DNA from: Hydrogenophilus thermoluteolus
GTDB taxonomy: Bacteria > Pseudomonadota > Gammaproteobacteria > Burkholderiales > Rhodocyclaceae
Reading direction: 5' to 3'
DNA: 64,000 nucleotides
Assembly: GCF_003574215.1 (NCBI RefSeq)
Contig: NZ_AP018558.1
Location: 2,069,501 to 2,133,500 of the forward strand
This document shows, piece after piece, positions 1-8,712 of this stretch. The stretch's first letter is position 1; each line of letters starts with the position of its first letter. Under the pieces are notes generated by a model, which had not been told where the DNA came from, did not search any database, and saw nothing but the letters and a program-made list of their open reading frames with translations. Made by a program: the position numbers and the translations under genes.

Positions 1-1
1 A

Positions 2-127
2 ACGAAATATTGGCCGGGGTCGGCTCGGCGGCTCACCATCCAAACCGTCGATTTTGCCGGCAATGCGGTGGCGCGCATCGATGAATCCACAGCGCCGCAG
101 TGGCTTGCAGAATGGGAGGAACGATGA
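2..127 (+). CDS. C-terminal end of a cobalamin-operon protein, possibly CbiD (partial)
   Basis: An open frame enters from the left edge and stops at a TGA (125-127) that overlaps the ATG of cobL as ATGA, the coupling used throughout this operon. Only 41 residues are visible. They include a beta-strand-like stretch (LTIQTVDFAGNAVARI) that resembles the C-terminus of the CbiD cobalt-precorrin-5B C1-methyltransferase. That match is from memory of the family and is weak. The position directly before cobL also suits CbiD, CbiC/CobH or a reductase. Function is inferred mainly from position. Confidence 0.45.
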   Translation, partial: TKYWPGSARRLTIQTVDFAGNAVARIDESTAPQWLAEWEER

Positions 128-1392
128 ATCCGACCGTCATCGGCTGGCTACCCGGAGAACCGCTTCTGCCCGCAGTCACCGACGCGCTGGCACAGGCCAC
201 CCTCGTTTTCGGGGCGAAGGGGTTTGCCCCGCTTGCCGAACGGTTTGCGCCCAACGCCCATTTCGAACCGTTCGAAGCGTGGCTCGCGCAACTGCCAGAG
301 CGGTGCGCTCGTGCGATCGTACAAGGAGAACGGGTGGTCGTTGCGACCACGGGGGATCCCCTCTTTCACGGCGCAGCGGCCGCACTGCTTGCGCACTTCG
401 GTCCCGACGCGGTCACGGTGCTGCCTGAGCGCAGTTCGGTCCAACTGGCCTGTGCGCGTCTGGGTATCCCCTGGCACAACGCCACGCTCGTCTCCGCGCA
501 CGGCAAAGTACGCGAACCGTGGTCGTGGAAGAACGCTCCCCACCATCCGTTGCGCCCCGTGCTCGTAGCGGCTGCGCACAACCGATCACCGATCGTCGCA
601 TTGACGGCGCCCGGTGCTGGCGCAACCGAAATCGCCAGTGCGCTCACCGAGCTATCCCTGGCGCATCGGTACCGCATCAGCGTCGCTGCGCGCATCGGGC
701 TCGACGGCGAAGCGCTGTGGCGCGATCTCGAACCGTCGCAGGCTGCCGCAACCGCGTTTCCCCACCCGCACATCGCGATCTTGACCAGCACCACCCCCGG
801 CACCGAAGCGGCTTTCGGCTGGGACGACGACGCTTACGCCCAACGACAACCGGAAAAAGGGCTGATCACCAAACGGGAAGTGCGCGCGGTGGCGCTTGCG
901 CTTCTTGCCCTCACCCCACACGACACCGTCTGGGACATCGGCGCCGGGTCGGGCAGCGTCGGCCTCGAAGCGGCCCGCCTCACCCCCGAAGGGGCGGTAT
1001 GGGCATTCGAAAAAAACGCAGACGACGTCGCGATCGCCCTGACCAACGCGCGCCGCTTTCACGCGGCCAACTGGACGATTCGCCACACCAAAGCGCCCGC
1101 TGGGCTCGAGGAAGCCCCCGACCCCAACGCGGTCTTCATCGGCGGCTCCGGTGGCGAACTGGCCGAACTCCTGACCTACTGTTGGCAACGCATCGCCCCT
1201 GGCGGACGGCTCATCGCCACCTTCGTGACCCTGGAAAACTTGGCTACCGCCACCGCGGCGATGACCGCACTCGACGCCCCGTGGCACGCCACCCAACTGT
1301 GGGCGGCACGCACCAAACCCATCCTGGCGATGCACCGCTTCGCCGCCGAAAACCCGGTCTGGCTCGTTGCGGCGACGAAGGAGCCATCATGA
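124..1392 (+). CDS. cobL: Precorrin-6Y C5,15-methyltransferase (decarboxylating), CbiE-CbiT fusion
   Basis: This cytoplasmic bifunctional enzyme methylates C5 and C15 of the corrin ring precursor using SAM and removes the C12 acetate carboxyl. The 422 residues are the normal length for the fused form. Residues about 1-200 are the CbiE tetrapyrrole methylase part, and about 225-422 are the CbiT part. The CbiT SAM-binding loop VWDIGAGSGSVGLEA lies near residue 270, preceded by the typical KGLITKREVRA. The ATG at 124 has GGAGGA upstream and overlaps the previous stop; a farther upstream in-frame GTG-type start is less likely. Its stop overlaps the ATG of cobI, so translation is probably coupled. 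Confidence 0.93.
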   Translation: MNPTVIGWLPGEPLLPAVTDALAQATLVFGAKGFAPLAERFAPNAHFEPFEAWLAQLPERCARAIVQGERVVVATTGDPLFHGAAAALLAHFGPDAVTVLPERSSVQLACARLGIPWHNATLVSAHGKVREPWSWKNAPHHPLRPVLVAAAHNRSPIVALTAPGAGATEIASALTELSLAHRYRISVAARIGLDGEALWRDLEPSQAAATAFPHPHIAILTSTTPGTEAAFGWDDDAYAQRQPEKGLITKREVRAVALALLALTPHDTVWDIGAGSGSVGLEAARLTPEGAVWAFEKNADDVAIALTNARRFHAANWTIRHTKAPAGLEEAPDPNAVFIGGSGGELAELLTYCWQRIAPGGRLIATFVTLENLATATAAMTALDAPWHATQLWAARTKPILAMHRFAAENPVWLVAATKEPS

Positions 1393-2309
1393 CTGTTTCG
1401 CCACACTTCCTGTCTGAGACCACACCTCCAGCCGCCGCAACGACCGAGGCGCTGGGCACCCTTTACGGAATCTCGCTTGGCCCCGGCAACCCGGATTGGA
1501 TCACCCGCGGCGCATGGCGCATCCTCACCGGCACGGCACGGTGGGCCTATCCGGTACGCAAACAGGGTGGCGAATCGGTCGCGCTGACGATCGCGAACCG
1601 GGCAGGCTTGACCACCCCGGCGGACGCGATCGAACTCCATTTCCCGATGAGCCACGATCCCCTTGTCCTCACCAGGGCGTGGGCCCGCGCCGCGGAGGCG
1701 ATCCTACCCACCCTGCTTGCGGGTCGCGACGTTGCGGTTCTTGTCGAAGGCGACGCCTCGACCTACGCCACGTTCCAATATCTGGCTGCGGCCGTGCGCG
1801 AACGCGCCCCCCGGATTCGCGTCGACACCCTACCCGGCGTCAATAGCTTCACTGCTGCCGCGGCAGCCGCAGCGATTCCCCTTGCTGCACAGGAAGAACG
1901 CATCGCGGTGCTTCCCGCCAACTATGGTTTGTCACTCATCGAAACGGTCTTGCCCCACTTCGAGACCCTGATCCTGCTCAAAGTCAAACCCCTCTGGCCT
2001 ACGCTCGTTGCCTGGCTCAGCGAACGGTCGTTGCTTGCGCATGCGCTCCTTGCGGAACGGATCGGCATGCCCGACGAACGCATCCTTCGCGGCGAAGCGC
2101 TTCACGACCTTGCCGACGCCACGCTCAGTTACCTCGCGCTCCTCATCCTGCGTAACCCCAACGCGACGCCGGTCGGCGAACGCATTCGCGGCTGTCGCAA
2201 AAAGACCGCGGCATCTCCACGCACCAGCGTGACCGTTCCCGCATCCGAAGCGAAACCCCATGAATCCCACGCCGCTGTCGCAAGCCCCAGGAACCCAGGC
2301 CCCCAGTAA
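1389..2309 (+). CDS. cobI: Precorrin-2 C20-methyltransferase
   Basis: A SAM-dependent tetrapyrrole methylase that adds the C20 methyl group at the start of the corrin branch. The 306 residues carry the methylase N-terminal signature GTLYGISLGPGNPDW near residue 22 and a central acid-rich loop VLVEGDASTYATFQYL, followed by the LPGVNSFTAAAAAA segment of the CobI/CbiL family. The ATG lies inside the cobL stop (ATGA). The frame stays open far upstream only as a shadow of cobL. The 3' end overlaps the longest cbiG start by about 50 bp. From sequence alone CobI and CbiL (cobalt-factor II substrate) are hard to tell apart; the adjacent cbiG favours the cobalt-containing substrate. Confidence 0.92.
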   Translation: MTVSPHFLSETTPPAAATTEALGTLYGISLGPGNPDWITRGAWRILTGTARWAYPVRKQGGESVALTIANRAGLTTPADAIELHFPMSHDPLVLTRAWARAAEAILPTLLAGRDVAVLVEGDASTYATFQYLAAAVRERAPRIRVDTLPGVNSFTAAAAAAAIPLAAQEERIAVLPANYGLSLIETVLPHFETLILLKVKPLWPTLVAWLSERSLLAHALLAERIGMPDERILRGEALHDLADATLSYLALLILRNPNATPVGERIRGCRKKTAASPRTSVTVPASEAKPHESHAAVASPRNPGPQ

Positions 2310-3699
2310 CGCCACGATGACACCAACGATGCCCCCCAAGCCAACGAACCCGACGCCAGAAGCCCCGACTCAAACATCTCCCAACCAAGCTGCCATCTGG
2401 CAAGCGGCGCGCAGTACGTTCGCCGCCCCTGCGTTCGTCGCGATCACCCGCCACGGCGCTCAGACCGCGGCCCGCGCGCGCGCCGCGGTCGCCCCACACG
2501 CACCGCTCTACCTCCCCGAAAAATATGCCGCAACGCTTGGCGAAGCGGCTCATATTCGCCCCTACGCCAGCAAAACGGCGGACGCGATCGCGACGCTGTG
2601 GCAGCAACACGACGCCCTTGTCGCGGTCGTCTCACTGGGTGCGATCGTCCGCCTCATTGCGCCGCTCCTTGCCGACAAAAACCGCGACCCAGCGGTCGTC
2701 GTGATCGACGACTCCGGCCGCTTCGTCATCCCCGTGCTCTCGGGCCACTTGGGTGGCGCCAACGCGTTGGCGCAAGCGATTGCCGAAGCGCTGGGAGCCA
2801 CCTGTGTGCTCACCACCGCATCCGACAGCCAGAAAAGCCTTGCGGTCGACCTTTTGGGCCGCGAACTCGACTGGCGCTTCCAAGCCAGCCACGACACGGT
2901 CGTCCATGTCTCGGCTGCCGTCGTCAATGGGGACCCCGTGCTCCTGTGGCAAACGTGCGACCACGACCGCGACTGGTGGTCCCACCACGCCGGCGGCCGC
3001 CGCGGCATACCACTGCCCCAACACATCCACGTGCGGCACGTTTCGCCGGACAGCCCCTTTCCCAGCGAACTCGCCAACCACTTCCGCGCGCTCCTTTGGG
3101 TGGGTCGCATCCCACCCCCGCCGCAGGTCCGCGCAGCGTTCCCAGAACGGCTCATCCATTACGCGCCGCCGGAGCGGATCGACCGCACCCGCGTTGCCGT
3201 CGGTGTCGGTTGCGACCGGGGCACCCCTGCGGAAACGATCGCCACGGCCCTGCAGGAAGCGTTGGCACGTCTGCCCGAACCGGCCACAATCGTCCATTGC
3301 GCGTCGATCACCCTGAAGCGCGACGAATCGGGGTTACACGAAGCGTTGGCGCCCTACCTTCACGCTGGCGCCAGCCTCTCGTTCTACCCGCCCGAAGCGC
3401 TCGCCGCGATTCCGGTTCCTTCCCCTTCGGAGACGGTGCGCCGTTATACCGGCACCCCTTCGGTTGCCGAAGCGGCGGCGCTGCTCGCAGCGGGGTGGCG
3501 CGCATCGACCCTGGCCGAACATCCGGGCTACCCGATGCTCCCGGTGGAAAAACTGCGCCGTCGCGGCAGTGACGGGCGCAACGTCACCATCTCCCTCGCC
3601 TACTGTTACCAACCCCCTGAAGGAACGAAACCCGATGGCGCAACCCGCAACGCATCCGAACGCGACGTGTACCGCTCGCTTTGCTCTGAACCCCGCTGA
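2260..3699 (+). CDS. cbiG: Cobalt-precorrin-5A hydrolase
   Basis: CbiG opens the delta-lactone of cobalt-precorrin-5A and releases the C20 carbon as acetaldehyde, a step of the cobalt-early (anaerobic-type) route. The 479-residue frame has a Pro/Thr-rich leader (residues about 1-45), the N-terminal domain beginning around AFVAITRHGAQTA, the central block with VVSLGAIVRLIAPLL and VIPVLSGHLGGAN, and the C-terminal CobE-like block starting GVGCDRGTPAETI. Starts at 2260, 2317 or 2329 are all possible. The latter two would begin just after the cobI stop and remove most of the low-complexity leader. No clear ribosome site distinguishes them. Confidence 0.9.
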   Translation: MNPTPLSQAPGTQAPSNATMTPTMPPKPTNPTPEAPTQTSPNQAAIWQAARSTFAAPAFVAITRHGAQTAARARAAVAPHAPLYLPEKYAATLGEAAHIRPYASKTADAIATLWQQHDALVAVVSLGAIVRLIAPLLADKNRDPAVVVIDDSGRFVIPVLSGHLGGANALAQAIAEALGATCVLTTASDSQKSLAVDLLGRELDWRFQASHDTVVHVSAAVVNGDPVLLWQTCDHDRDWWSHHAGGRRGIPLPQHIHVRHVSPDSPFPSELANHFRALLWVGRIPPPPQVRAAFPERLIHYAPPERIDRTRVAVGVGCDRGTPAETIATALQEALARLPEPATIVHCASITLKRDESGLHEALAPYLHAGASLSFYPPEALAAIPVPSPSETVRRYTGTPSVAEAAALLAAGWRASTLAEHPGYPMLPVEKLRRRGSDGRNVTISLAYCYQPPEGTKPDGATRNASERDVYRSLCSEPR

Positions 3700-3711
3700 A
3701 GGAGCTAGCGT

Positions 3712-4671
3712 ATGAGTACCAAAGGAACGCTCTATCTCGTCGGCATCGGCCCTGGGAGCGAAGCGCACATGACCGATGCCGCGCGCGCAGCGATCGCAGC
3801 GGCCGATGTGGTGATCGGCTACGTCACCTATTTGCGGCTCGTTGCCGATCTCACCGCCGGGAAAACGATCATCAAAAAAGGGATGACCGAAGAGATCGAC
3901 CGCGCACAAGAAGCGATCGCATACGCCCGACGCGGACACACCGTCGCGTTGATCTCCTCCGGGGACGTCGGCATCTACGGCATGGCTGGCCCCACCTTCG
4001 AAGCGCTTTTGGCCAGCGGCTGGCGCCCCGATGCCGAAGCGGATATTCAGGTCGAGGTCGTACCGGGCGTCACCGCGCTCTCTGCGGTCGCGGCTCTTGT
4101 CGGCGCACCGCTCACCCACGACTTCTGCGCGATCTCGCTTTCTGACCTCCTAACGCCGTGGCCGGTGATTGCCCGACGCATCGCCGCCGCTGCCGCCGCC
4201 GACTTCGTCGTCGCGCTCTACAACCCCAAATCGGGACGACGCACCCAGCAGATCGTCGAAGCGCAATGGCTGCTTTTGCAACACCGTGCCTCCACCACAC
4301 CAGTAGCCATCGTCAAATCGGCATACCGCAAACGGCAGCAGATCCAGATGACGACGCTTGCCGAAATGGCCGAATGCGAAATCGGTATGCTCTCGACCGT
4401 GCTTGTGGGCAACAGCAACACCTTCGTCGCGCACGGAAAAATGGTCACACCGCGCGGCTACGGCAACAAATACGCCGCCGACGGTACCCCGTTACCCGGC
4501 GAACGCCCGGCACACTCGCTCTCGCAGGGGCTCAGCGGCACGATTGCCGCGATTCAAACTTCCCCAGCCAGCAACGAAGCGCTCGCGGCCCAACTGCAGT
4601 TACCGCTTGCCTACATCGAACGGCTCCGCACCTTGTCACCGCACCCGAGCACGTCCGGAGATGATCGCTAA
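3712..4671 (+). CDS. cobJ: Precorrin-3B C17-methyltransferase (ring contraction)
   Basis: A SAM-dependent methylase that methylates C17 and drives corrin ring contraction (CbiH in the cobalt-early route). It starts at an ATG with GAAGGAG upstream. The N-terminus TLYLVGIGPGSEAHMT and the internal SSGDVGIYGMAGPTFE, VPGVTALSA and LYNPKSGRR segments are diagnostic. At 319 residues it is longer than the usual 240-260. About 60 extra residues follow the normal end near MVTPRGYGNK and match nothing I recognise. It overlaps bluB by 11 bp. Confidence 0.93.
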   Translation: MSTKGTLYLVGIGPGSEAHMTDAARAAIAAADVVIGYVTYLRLVADLTAGKTIIKKGMTEEIDRAQEAIAYARRGHTVALISSGDVGIYGMAGPTFEALLASGWRPDAEADIQVEVVPGVTALSAVAALVGAPLTHDFCAISLSDLLTPWPVIARRIAAAAAADFVVALYNPKSGRRTQQIVEAQWLLLQHRASTTPVAIVKSAYRKRQQIQMTTLAEMAECEIGMLSTVLVGNSNTFVAHGKMVTPRGYGNKYAADGTPLPGERPAHSLSQGLSGTIAAIQTSPASNEALAAQLQLPLAYIERLRTLSPHPSTSGDDR

Positions 4672-5359
4672 CGCTTTCGCTCCCGCTGAACGCGCTGCGG
4701 TCTACCGCGCGATTACCGAACGGCGCGACGTGCGCCGCCACTTTCTCCCCGACCCCATCCCGGAACCGCTTCTGATGCGCCTCTTGGACGCTGCGCACCA
4801 TGCCCCTTCCGTCGGATTTTCCCAACCGTGGGAATTTGTCATCGTGCGCGACCCACAAACCAAAGCACGGGTGCACGCCGCATTTGCCAAAGCCAACGAA
4901 GAAGCCGCAATGCGCTTCAGCGGCGAACGGCGCACCCGCTATCGCCAACTCAAACTCGAAGGGATTCGCGAAGCCCCGATCAACCTCCTGGTTGCCTGCA
5001 ACCGTCGCCGCGGCGGCCCCGTGGTACTCGGTCGCACCCACCAGCGTTCGATGGATCTCTTCTCCTGCGTCTGCGCGATCCAAAACCTCTGGCTGGCGGC
5101 GCGCGCCGAAGGGATCGGCGTCGGCTGGGTCAGCATCATTCGGCGCCAAGCACTCCGAGAGATCTTTCATTTGCCCCACCACGTCGTCCCGATCGCCTAT
5201 CTCTGCCTGGGATGGGTGCGCGAATTCCTTCCCGAACCGGAATTGCAGCAAGTCGGTTGGGCCAAGCGCGACCCCCTTTCAGACCACCTCCACTGGGAGC
5301 GCTACGCAGCACCAGCGAACGAATTGGGTATCATCGACGGATCGACGCCACAGGAGTAA
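4661..5359 (+). CDS. bluB: 5,6-dimethylbenzimidazole synthase
   Basis: BluB is a flavin-destructase that breaks down FMNH2 with O2 to make 5,6-dimethylbenzimidazole, the lower ligand of B12. The 232 residues show the nitroreductase-like fold motifs of BluB: ERRDVRRHFLPDPIP near residue 20, DAAHHAPSVGFSQPWEFVIV, and GIGVGWVSII in the C-terminal half. The ATG at 4661 sits inside the cobJ 3' end with CCGGAG just before it. Placement before cobU/cobT, which use its product, supports the call. The O2 requirement contrasts with the CbiG-type ring pathway upstream. Confidence 0.93.
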   Translation: MIANAFAPAERAAVYRAITERRDVRRHFLPDPIPEPLLMRLLDAAHHAPSVGFSQPWEFVIVRDPQTKARVHAAFAKANEEAAMRFSGERRTRYRQLKLEGIREAPINLLVACNRRRGGPVVLGRTHQRSMDLFSCVCAIQNLWLAARAEGIGVGWVSIIRRQALREIFHLPHHVVPIAYLCLGWVREFLPEPELQQVGWAKRDPLSDHLHWERYAAPANELGIIDGSTPQE

Positions 5360-5366
5360 CCGCAAA

Positions 5367-5678
5367 ATGGCTCAGCTCGACGACACCGACCGGCAGACCC
5401 TCGAAACCGTTCTGTTTCCGCGCGGCTGGCAACGCGACGGCGAAACACTCAAACGCACCTACCGCTTTGCCGACTTTGTCCAGGCGTTCGGCTGGATGAA
5501 CCAAGTAGCACTCGTTGCCGAACGGATAAACCACCACCCCGAATGGCGCAACGTCTGGAACCGGGTCGAAGTCACCCTCACGACCCACGACGCCGGTGGC
5601 CTCACCGCGAAGGACGTCGCGCTTGCCCAAGCGATGGAACAACTCGCGATGCCGTTCTTGGCCGACCGCACCGCGTAG
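5367..5678 (+). CDS. phhB: Pterin-4a-carbinolamine dehydratase (PCD/PhhB family)
   Basis: The 103-residue protein matches the PCD/DCoH family: a central FVQAFGWMNQVALVAE helix, the catalytic INHHPEW signature, and a closing THDAGGLTAKDVALA segment. The family dehydrates 4a-hydroxytetrahydropterin made by aromatic amino-acid hydroxylases. No hydroxylase gene is visible here. The gene starts 7 bp after bluB and ends 9 bp before cobU, so it is transcribed with the B12 genes. A B12-linked role is possible but is only inferred from position. The catalytic histidines are present, so it is likely active. Confidence 0.9.
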   Translation: MAQLDDTDRQTLETVLFPRGWQRDGETLKRTYRFADFVQAFGWMNQVALVAERINHHPEWRNVWNRVEVTLTTHDAGGLTAKDVALAQAMEQLAMPFLADRTA

Positions 5679-5687
5679 CGTCAACCG

Positions 5688-6296
5688 ATGCCGCCGACAC
5701 CCAGCGCCCAAGCAACCGTCCACCTCATTTTGGGGGGCGCCCGCTCCGGCAAGAGCCGCTACGCCGAATCGCTCGCGCACGCCGCCCCGCCCCCCGTTGC
5801 GTACCTCGCAACCGCCCATGCGGGCGACGACGAAATGGCGACGCGCATTGCCCACCACCGCGCGCAGCGACCGAACACGTGGCACACGATCGAAGCGCCC
5901 TACCACCTGAGCAGAGCGCTCGACGCAGCGCTCACCAACGCCAACACCGTCGTGATCGACTGCCTCACCCTCTGGCTGAGCAATTGGCTGCTCTGGTGGG
6001 AAACGGCATGGTCTCCCCCGCACGCTCTGCCACCGACACCACGAGACGCCTCCGATGTCACCCGGCGCGCAGCGTGGGAAGCCGAACGCGCCGCGCTCTT
6101 GGAAAATCTCGCCAAAGCGGCCCCGCACCACACGATTCTTCTCGTGGCCAACGAAGTGGGGCTGGGCATCGTCCCCAACGACCCCCTCGCTCGTCACTTC
6201 CGTGACGAAGCGGGCTGGCTCAACCAGGCGGTTGCGGCCGTTGCCACCCGGGTTACCTTCGTCGCTGCAGGACTTCCCCTCCCGCTCAAATCCTGA
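5688..6296 (+). CDS. cobU: Adenosylcobinamide kinase/guanylyltransferase
   Basis: A bifunctional enzyme that phosphorylates adenosylcobinamide and transfers GMP to give AdoCbi-GDP. The 202 residues carry the P-loop GGARSGKSRYAE near residue 17, the YLATAHAGDDEMATRI segment with the RIAHHRAQRP guanylylation region, and VIDCLTLWLSNWL, all typical of CobU/CobP. It lies 9 bp after the dehydratase gene and 11 bp before cobT. Its product is consumed by CobS encoded downstream. Confidence 0.94.
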   Translation: MPPTPSAQATVHLILGGARSGKSRYAESLAHAAPPPVAYLATAHAGDDEMATRIAHHRAQRPNTWHTIEAPYHLSRALDAALTNANTVVIDCLTLWLSNWLLWWETAWSPPHALPPTPRDASDVTRRAAWEAERAALLENLAKAAPHHTILLVANEVGLGIVPNDPLARHFRDEAGWLNQAVAAVATRVTFVAAGLPLPLKS

Positions 6297-6307
6297 AAGG
6301 AACACCC

Positions 6308-7342
6308 ATGCGCCCAACACCCGCGCCGATCGACGAAACCCTGGCCCCCAAACTCCAACACAAAATCGACCGCAAAACGAAACCCCTGGGTGCGCTGGGG
6401 CGGCTCGAAGCGGTGGCGTTGCAACTCGGATTGATCCAGAACCGCCTCGACCCAAGCGCGCACCACCCCTACGCCCTCGTCTTCGCCGCCGATCACGGCC
6501 TCACCCGTGCCCACCCGGTCTCTGCCTACCCCCGTGAAGTCACCTGGCAGATGGTGCTGAACTTCCTCGCAGGGGGCGCTGCGATCAACGTCTTTTGCCG
6601 CACCTTCGGCATTCCGCTGAAAGTGGTCGACGCTGGGGTCGACCACCTCTTCACACCGCACCCCGATCTCATCGACGCGAAACTCGCTTTTGGCAGCAAC
6701 GATGCGGTCACCGCACCCGCGCTGGGCTTGGAACTCGCCCACCGCGCCGTCGCCACCGGAGCGGAAATCGTCAACCGCCTACCGGATTCCCTCGACGTCC
6801 TGATCCTGGGCGAAATGGGGATCGGCAACACCGCTACCGCCACCCTCTTGTTGCACTGCTTCACGGGGTTGCCGCTTGCCACGCTGGTCGGTCGCGGCAC
6901 AGGGCTCGACGACGCCGGCGTCGCGCGCAAACGCGCCGTGCTGGAAACCGCATTGGCGCGCGGCGGCATTTCTTCGGACCCGTGGCAGATCCTCGCCGAA
7001 TATGGCGGACTGGAAATCGCCCAAATGGCGGGCGCGATGCTCGCCGCCAGCGAACGCCGCGTCGCGGTGCTGGTCGACGGCTTCATCGCCACCGCAGCGG
7101 CCGTCACGGCGCTGGCGATCACCCCCGAAATCCGCCCCTACCTGATCTTCACCCACTGCTCGAACGAACAGGGACACCGCGCCGTGCTCGACCACCTGGG
7201 CGTATCGCCCCTCCTTGACCTCGACCTGCGGCTGGGCGAAGGGACCGGCGCGGCGCTCGCCTACCCGCTCGTACAAGCCGCCGCCGCGTTTCTCAACGAA
7301 ATGGCGAGCTTCGAATCGGCTGGCGTCGCCGACCGCGCGTGA
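6308..7342 (+). CDS. cobT: Nicotinate-nucleotide--dimethylbenzimidazole phosphoribosyltransferase
   Basis: CobT makes alpha-ribazole phosphate from DMB (the BluB product) and nicotinate mononucleotide. The 344 residues are family length. Visible hallmarks are FAADHGLTRAHPVSAYP with the PREVTWQMVLNFLAGGAAIN helix, GEMGIGNTATATLL, and a C-terminal LGEGTGAALAYPLVQAAAAF that includes the catalytic glutamate region. AAAGGAACACCC precedes the ATG. The stop overlaps the GTG start of cobS (GTGA). Confidence 0.95.
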   Translation: MRPTPAPIDETLAPKLQHKIDRKTKPLGALGRLEAVALQLGLIQNRLDPSAHHPYALVFAADHGLTRAHPVSAYPREVTWQMVLNFLAGGAAINVFCRTFGIPLKVVDAGVDHLFTPHPDLIDAKLAFGSNDAVTAPALGLELAHRAVATGAEIVNRLPDSLDVLILGEMGIGNTATATLLLHCFTGLPLATLVGRGTGLDDAGVARKRAVLETALARGGISSDPWQILAEYGGLEIAQMAGAMLAASERRVAVLVDGFIATAAAVTALAITPEIRPYLIFTHCSNEQGHRAVLDHLGVSPLLDLDLRLGEGTGAALAYPLVQAAAAFLNEMASFESAGVADRA

Positions 7343-8160
7343 ACCGCTATCAGCAAATGCCGCCCCGCTGGATGCGTTCTTTACACCGTGAATGGAGGCG
7401 CTTCGCGCAAGCGCTCCGCTACTTCACGCGCTTACCCTGCCCAAGCGCCGGGCGCTATCGCGCCGCGCACGTTCCGCGCACCCTGCCCTATTTTCCCTGG
7501 GTCGGACTCATCGTAGGGGGACTGAGCGCAGGCGCGTACCTCGTCGCTTCCACCCTTTTCGCCAGTGCCTCGCTTGCGGCGCTCTGCGCCCTAGCAACCC
7601 ACCTTATCGTCACAGGCGCATTTCACGAAGACGGACTGGCCGACACCGTCGATGGCTTTGGCGGCGGCTACGATACAATTCGCGTTCTTGCCATCATGAA
7701 GGATTCTCGCGTCGGCACGTTCGGCGCAGTCGCACTGTGGCTGGCATTGACCCTGCAGTGGCAGGCGCTCACCCTGCTGGGCAGCGCCCATGGTGTTTTC
7801 GCCGTCTGCAGCGCGCTCGTCGCTGCCCATGCGGCTGCCCGCTTCATCGTTCTCATACCGATGACGCGCCTGCCCTATTTGCGTTCCGCCGATGGCAGCA
7901 AGGCCTACCCCTTCGCCGCCGCCAAACTGACTCGCGGCGAATGGGCGAAAGCGGGACTGGCGATCGTACTGCCCTTAGCCGCGCTGCCGCTTGCGGTGGC
8001 ATCGGGCATGATCGCCGGCATCGGGCTTGGTGCCGGCTACTGGATCTGGCGCACCGACAAGCGCTTGGGCGGCTTTACCGGTGACGTGCTCGGCGCGATC
8101 GAATCGACGGCCTTTACCACAGGATTACTAGGAATTTTGTGCGCATGGAACTCTATTTGA
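7339..8160 (+). CDS. cobS: Adenosylcobinamide-GDP ribazoletransferase
   Basis: An integral inner-membrane cobalamin synthase that joins AdoCbi-GDP with alpha-ribazole (phosphate). The 273-residue protein contains the family metal-binding motif FHEDGLADTVDGFGGG near residue 94, then SRVGTFGAVALWLAL and several hydrophobic helices, ending with KRLGGFTGDVLGAI. The GTG at 7339 overlaps the cobT stop; an ATG at 7357 is an alternative. The 3' end overlaps the next gene by 16-22 bp. Confidence 0.94.
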   Translation: MNRYQQMPPRWMRSLHREWRRFAQALRYFTRLPCPSAGRYRAAHVPRTLPYFPWVGLIVGGLSAGAYLVASTLFASASLAALCALATHLIVTGAFHEDGLADTVDGFGGGYDTIRVLAIMKDSRVGTFGAVALWLALTLQWQALTLLGSAHGVFAVCSALVAAHAAARFIVLIPMTRLPYLRSADGSKAYPFAAAKLTRGEWAKAGLAIVLPLAALPLAVASGMIAGIGLGAGYWIWRTDKRLGGFTGDVLGAIESTAFTTGLLGILCAWNSI

Positions 8161-8702
8161 TCCGACACCCCAAAACGGCAGCACCCGACGGCGTCTGCTA
8201 CGGCCAGAGCGAATGGCCACTCGCGGAAGACCCGGAAGCGGTCGCAGCGCGCCTCACGCCACTGCTGCCCGAACACTTCCACCTCTACAGCAGCCCCAGC
8301 GAACGGGCCGCGGAACTCGCCCGCGCGTTGGGCCGTCCGTCCTACGACGACCGGTTATTGGAAATCGATTTTGGCGAATGGGAAGGCGTCCCGTTTGCGA
8401 CGATCGACCCCGAGCTCATCGCCCGGTGGGCGGCGAACCCGTTCGGCTTCCAGCCCCCCGGCGGCGAATCGGCCGCCGAAATGGCGATCCGCGCGCTCGA
8501 ATGGTGGCAGGAGACGCGCGAACGCCGTCTCGACGTCGATGCCATCGTCGTCGTCGCCCACGCCGGCCCGTTGAAAGCGATTGCCGGACACCTCTTGGGG
8601 CTGCCGCGCGAACGGTGGCTCGCACTCGACTTTGCCTGTAGTCACGCCACCCGCATCGACGTCGCACCCTGGGGCGCGACACTGAAATGGTTCAACCGCT
8701 AG
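8145..8702 (+). CDS. cobC: Histidine phosphatase, alpha-ribazole-5'-phosphate phosphatase type
   Basis: A small phosphoglycerate-mutase-like phosphatase. The N-terminal LYLIRHPKT holds the catalytic RH, and HAGPLKAIAGHLLG holds the second catalytic histidine. The segment LEIDFGEWEGVPF is typical of CobC. In the B12 pathway it removes the phosphate from the ribazole lower ligand. A GTG six bases upstream (8139) is an alternative start. Being last in the cobalamin set and overlapping cobS supports the CobC assignment over a generic phosphatase. Confidence 0.88.
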   Translation: MELYLIRHPKTAAPDGVCYGQSEWPLAEDPEAVAARLTPLLPEHFHLYSSPSERAAELARALGRPSYDDRLLEIDFGEWEGVPFATIDPELIARWAANPFGFQPPGGESAAEMAIRALEWWQETRERRLDVDAIVVVAHAGPLKAIAGHLLGLPRERWLALDFACSHATRIDVAPWGATLKWFNR

Positions 8703-8712
8703 CCTTTTCCCC

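Noticed and set aside
519..1388. Open frame reading into cobI from far upstream
   Set aside because: It is rich in Arg/Pro/His and lies in the +1 frame of cobL; real protein features start only at the ATG at 1389.
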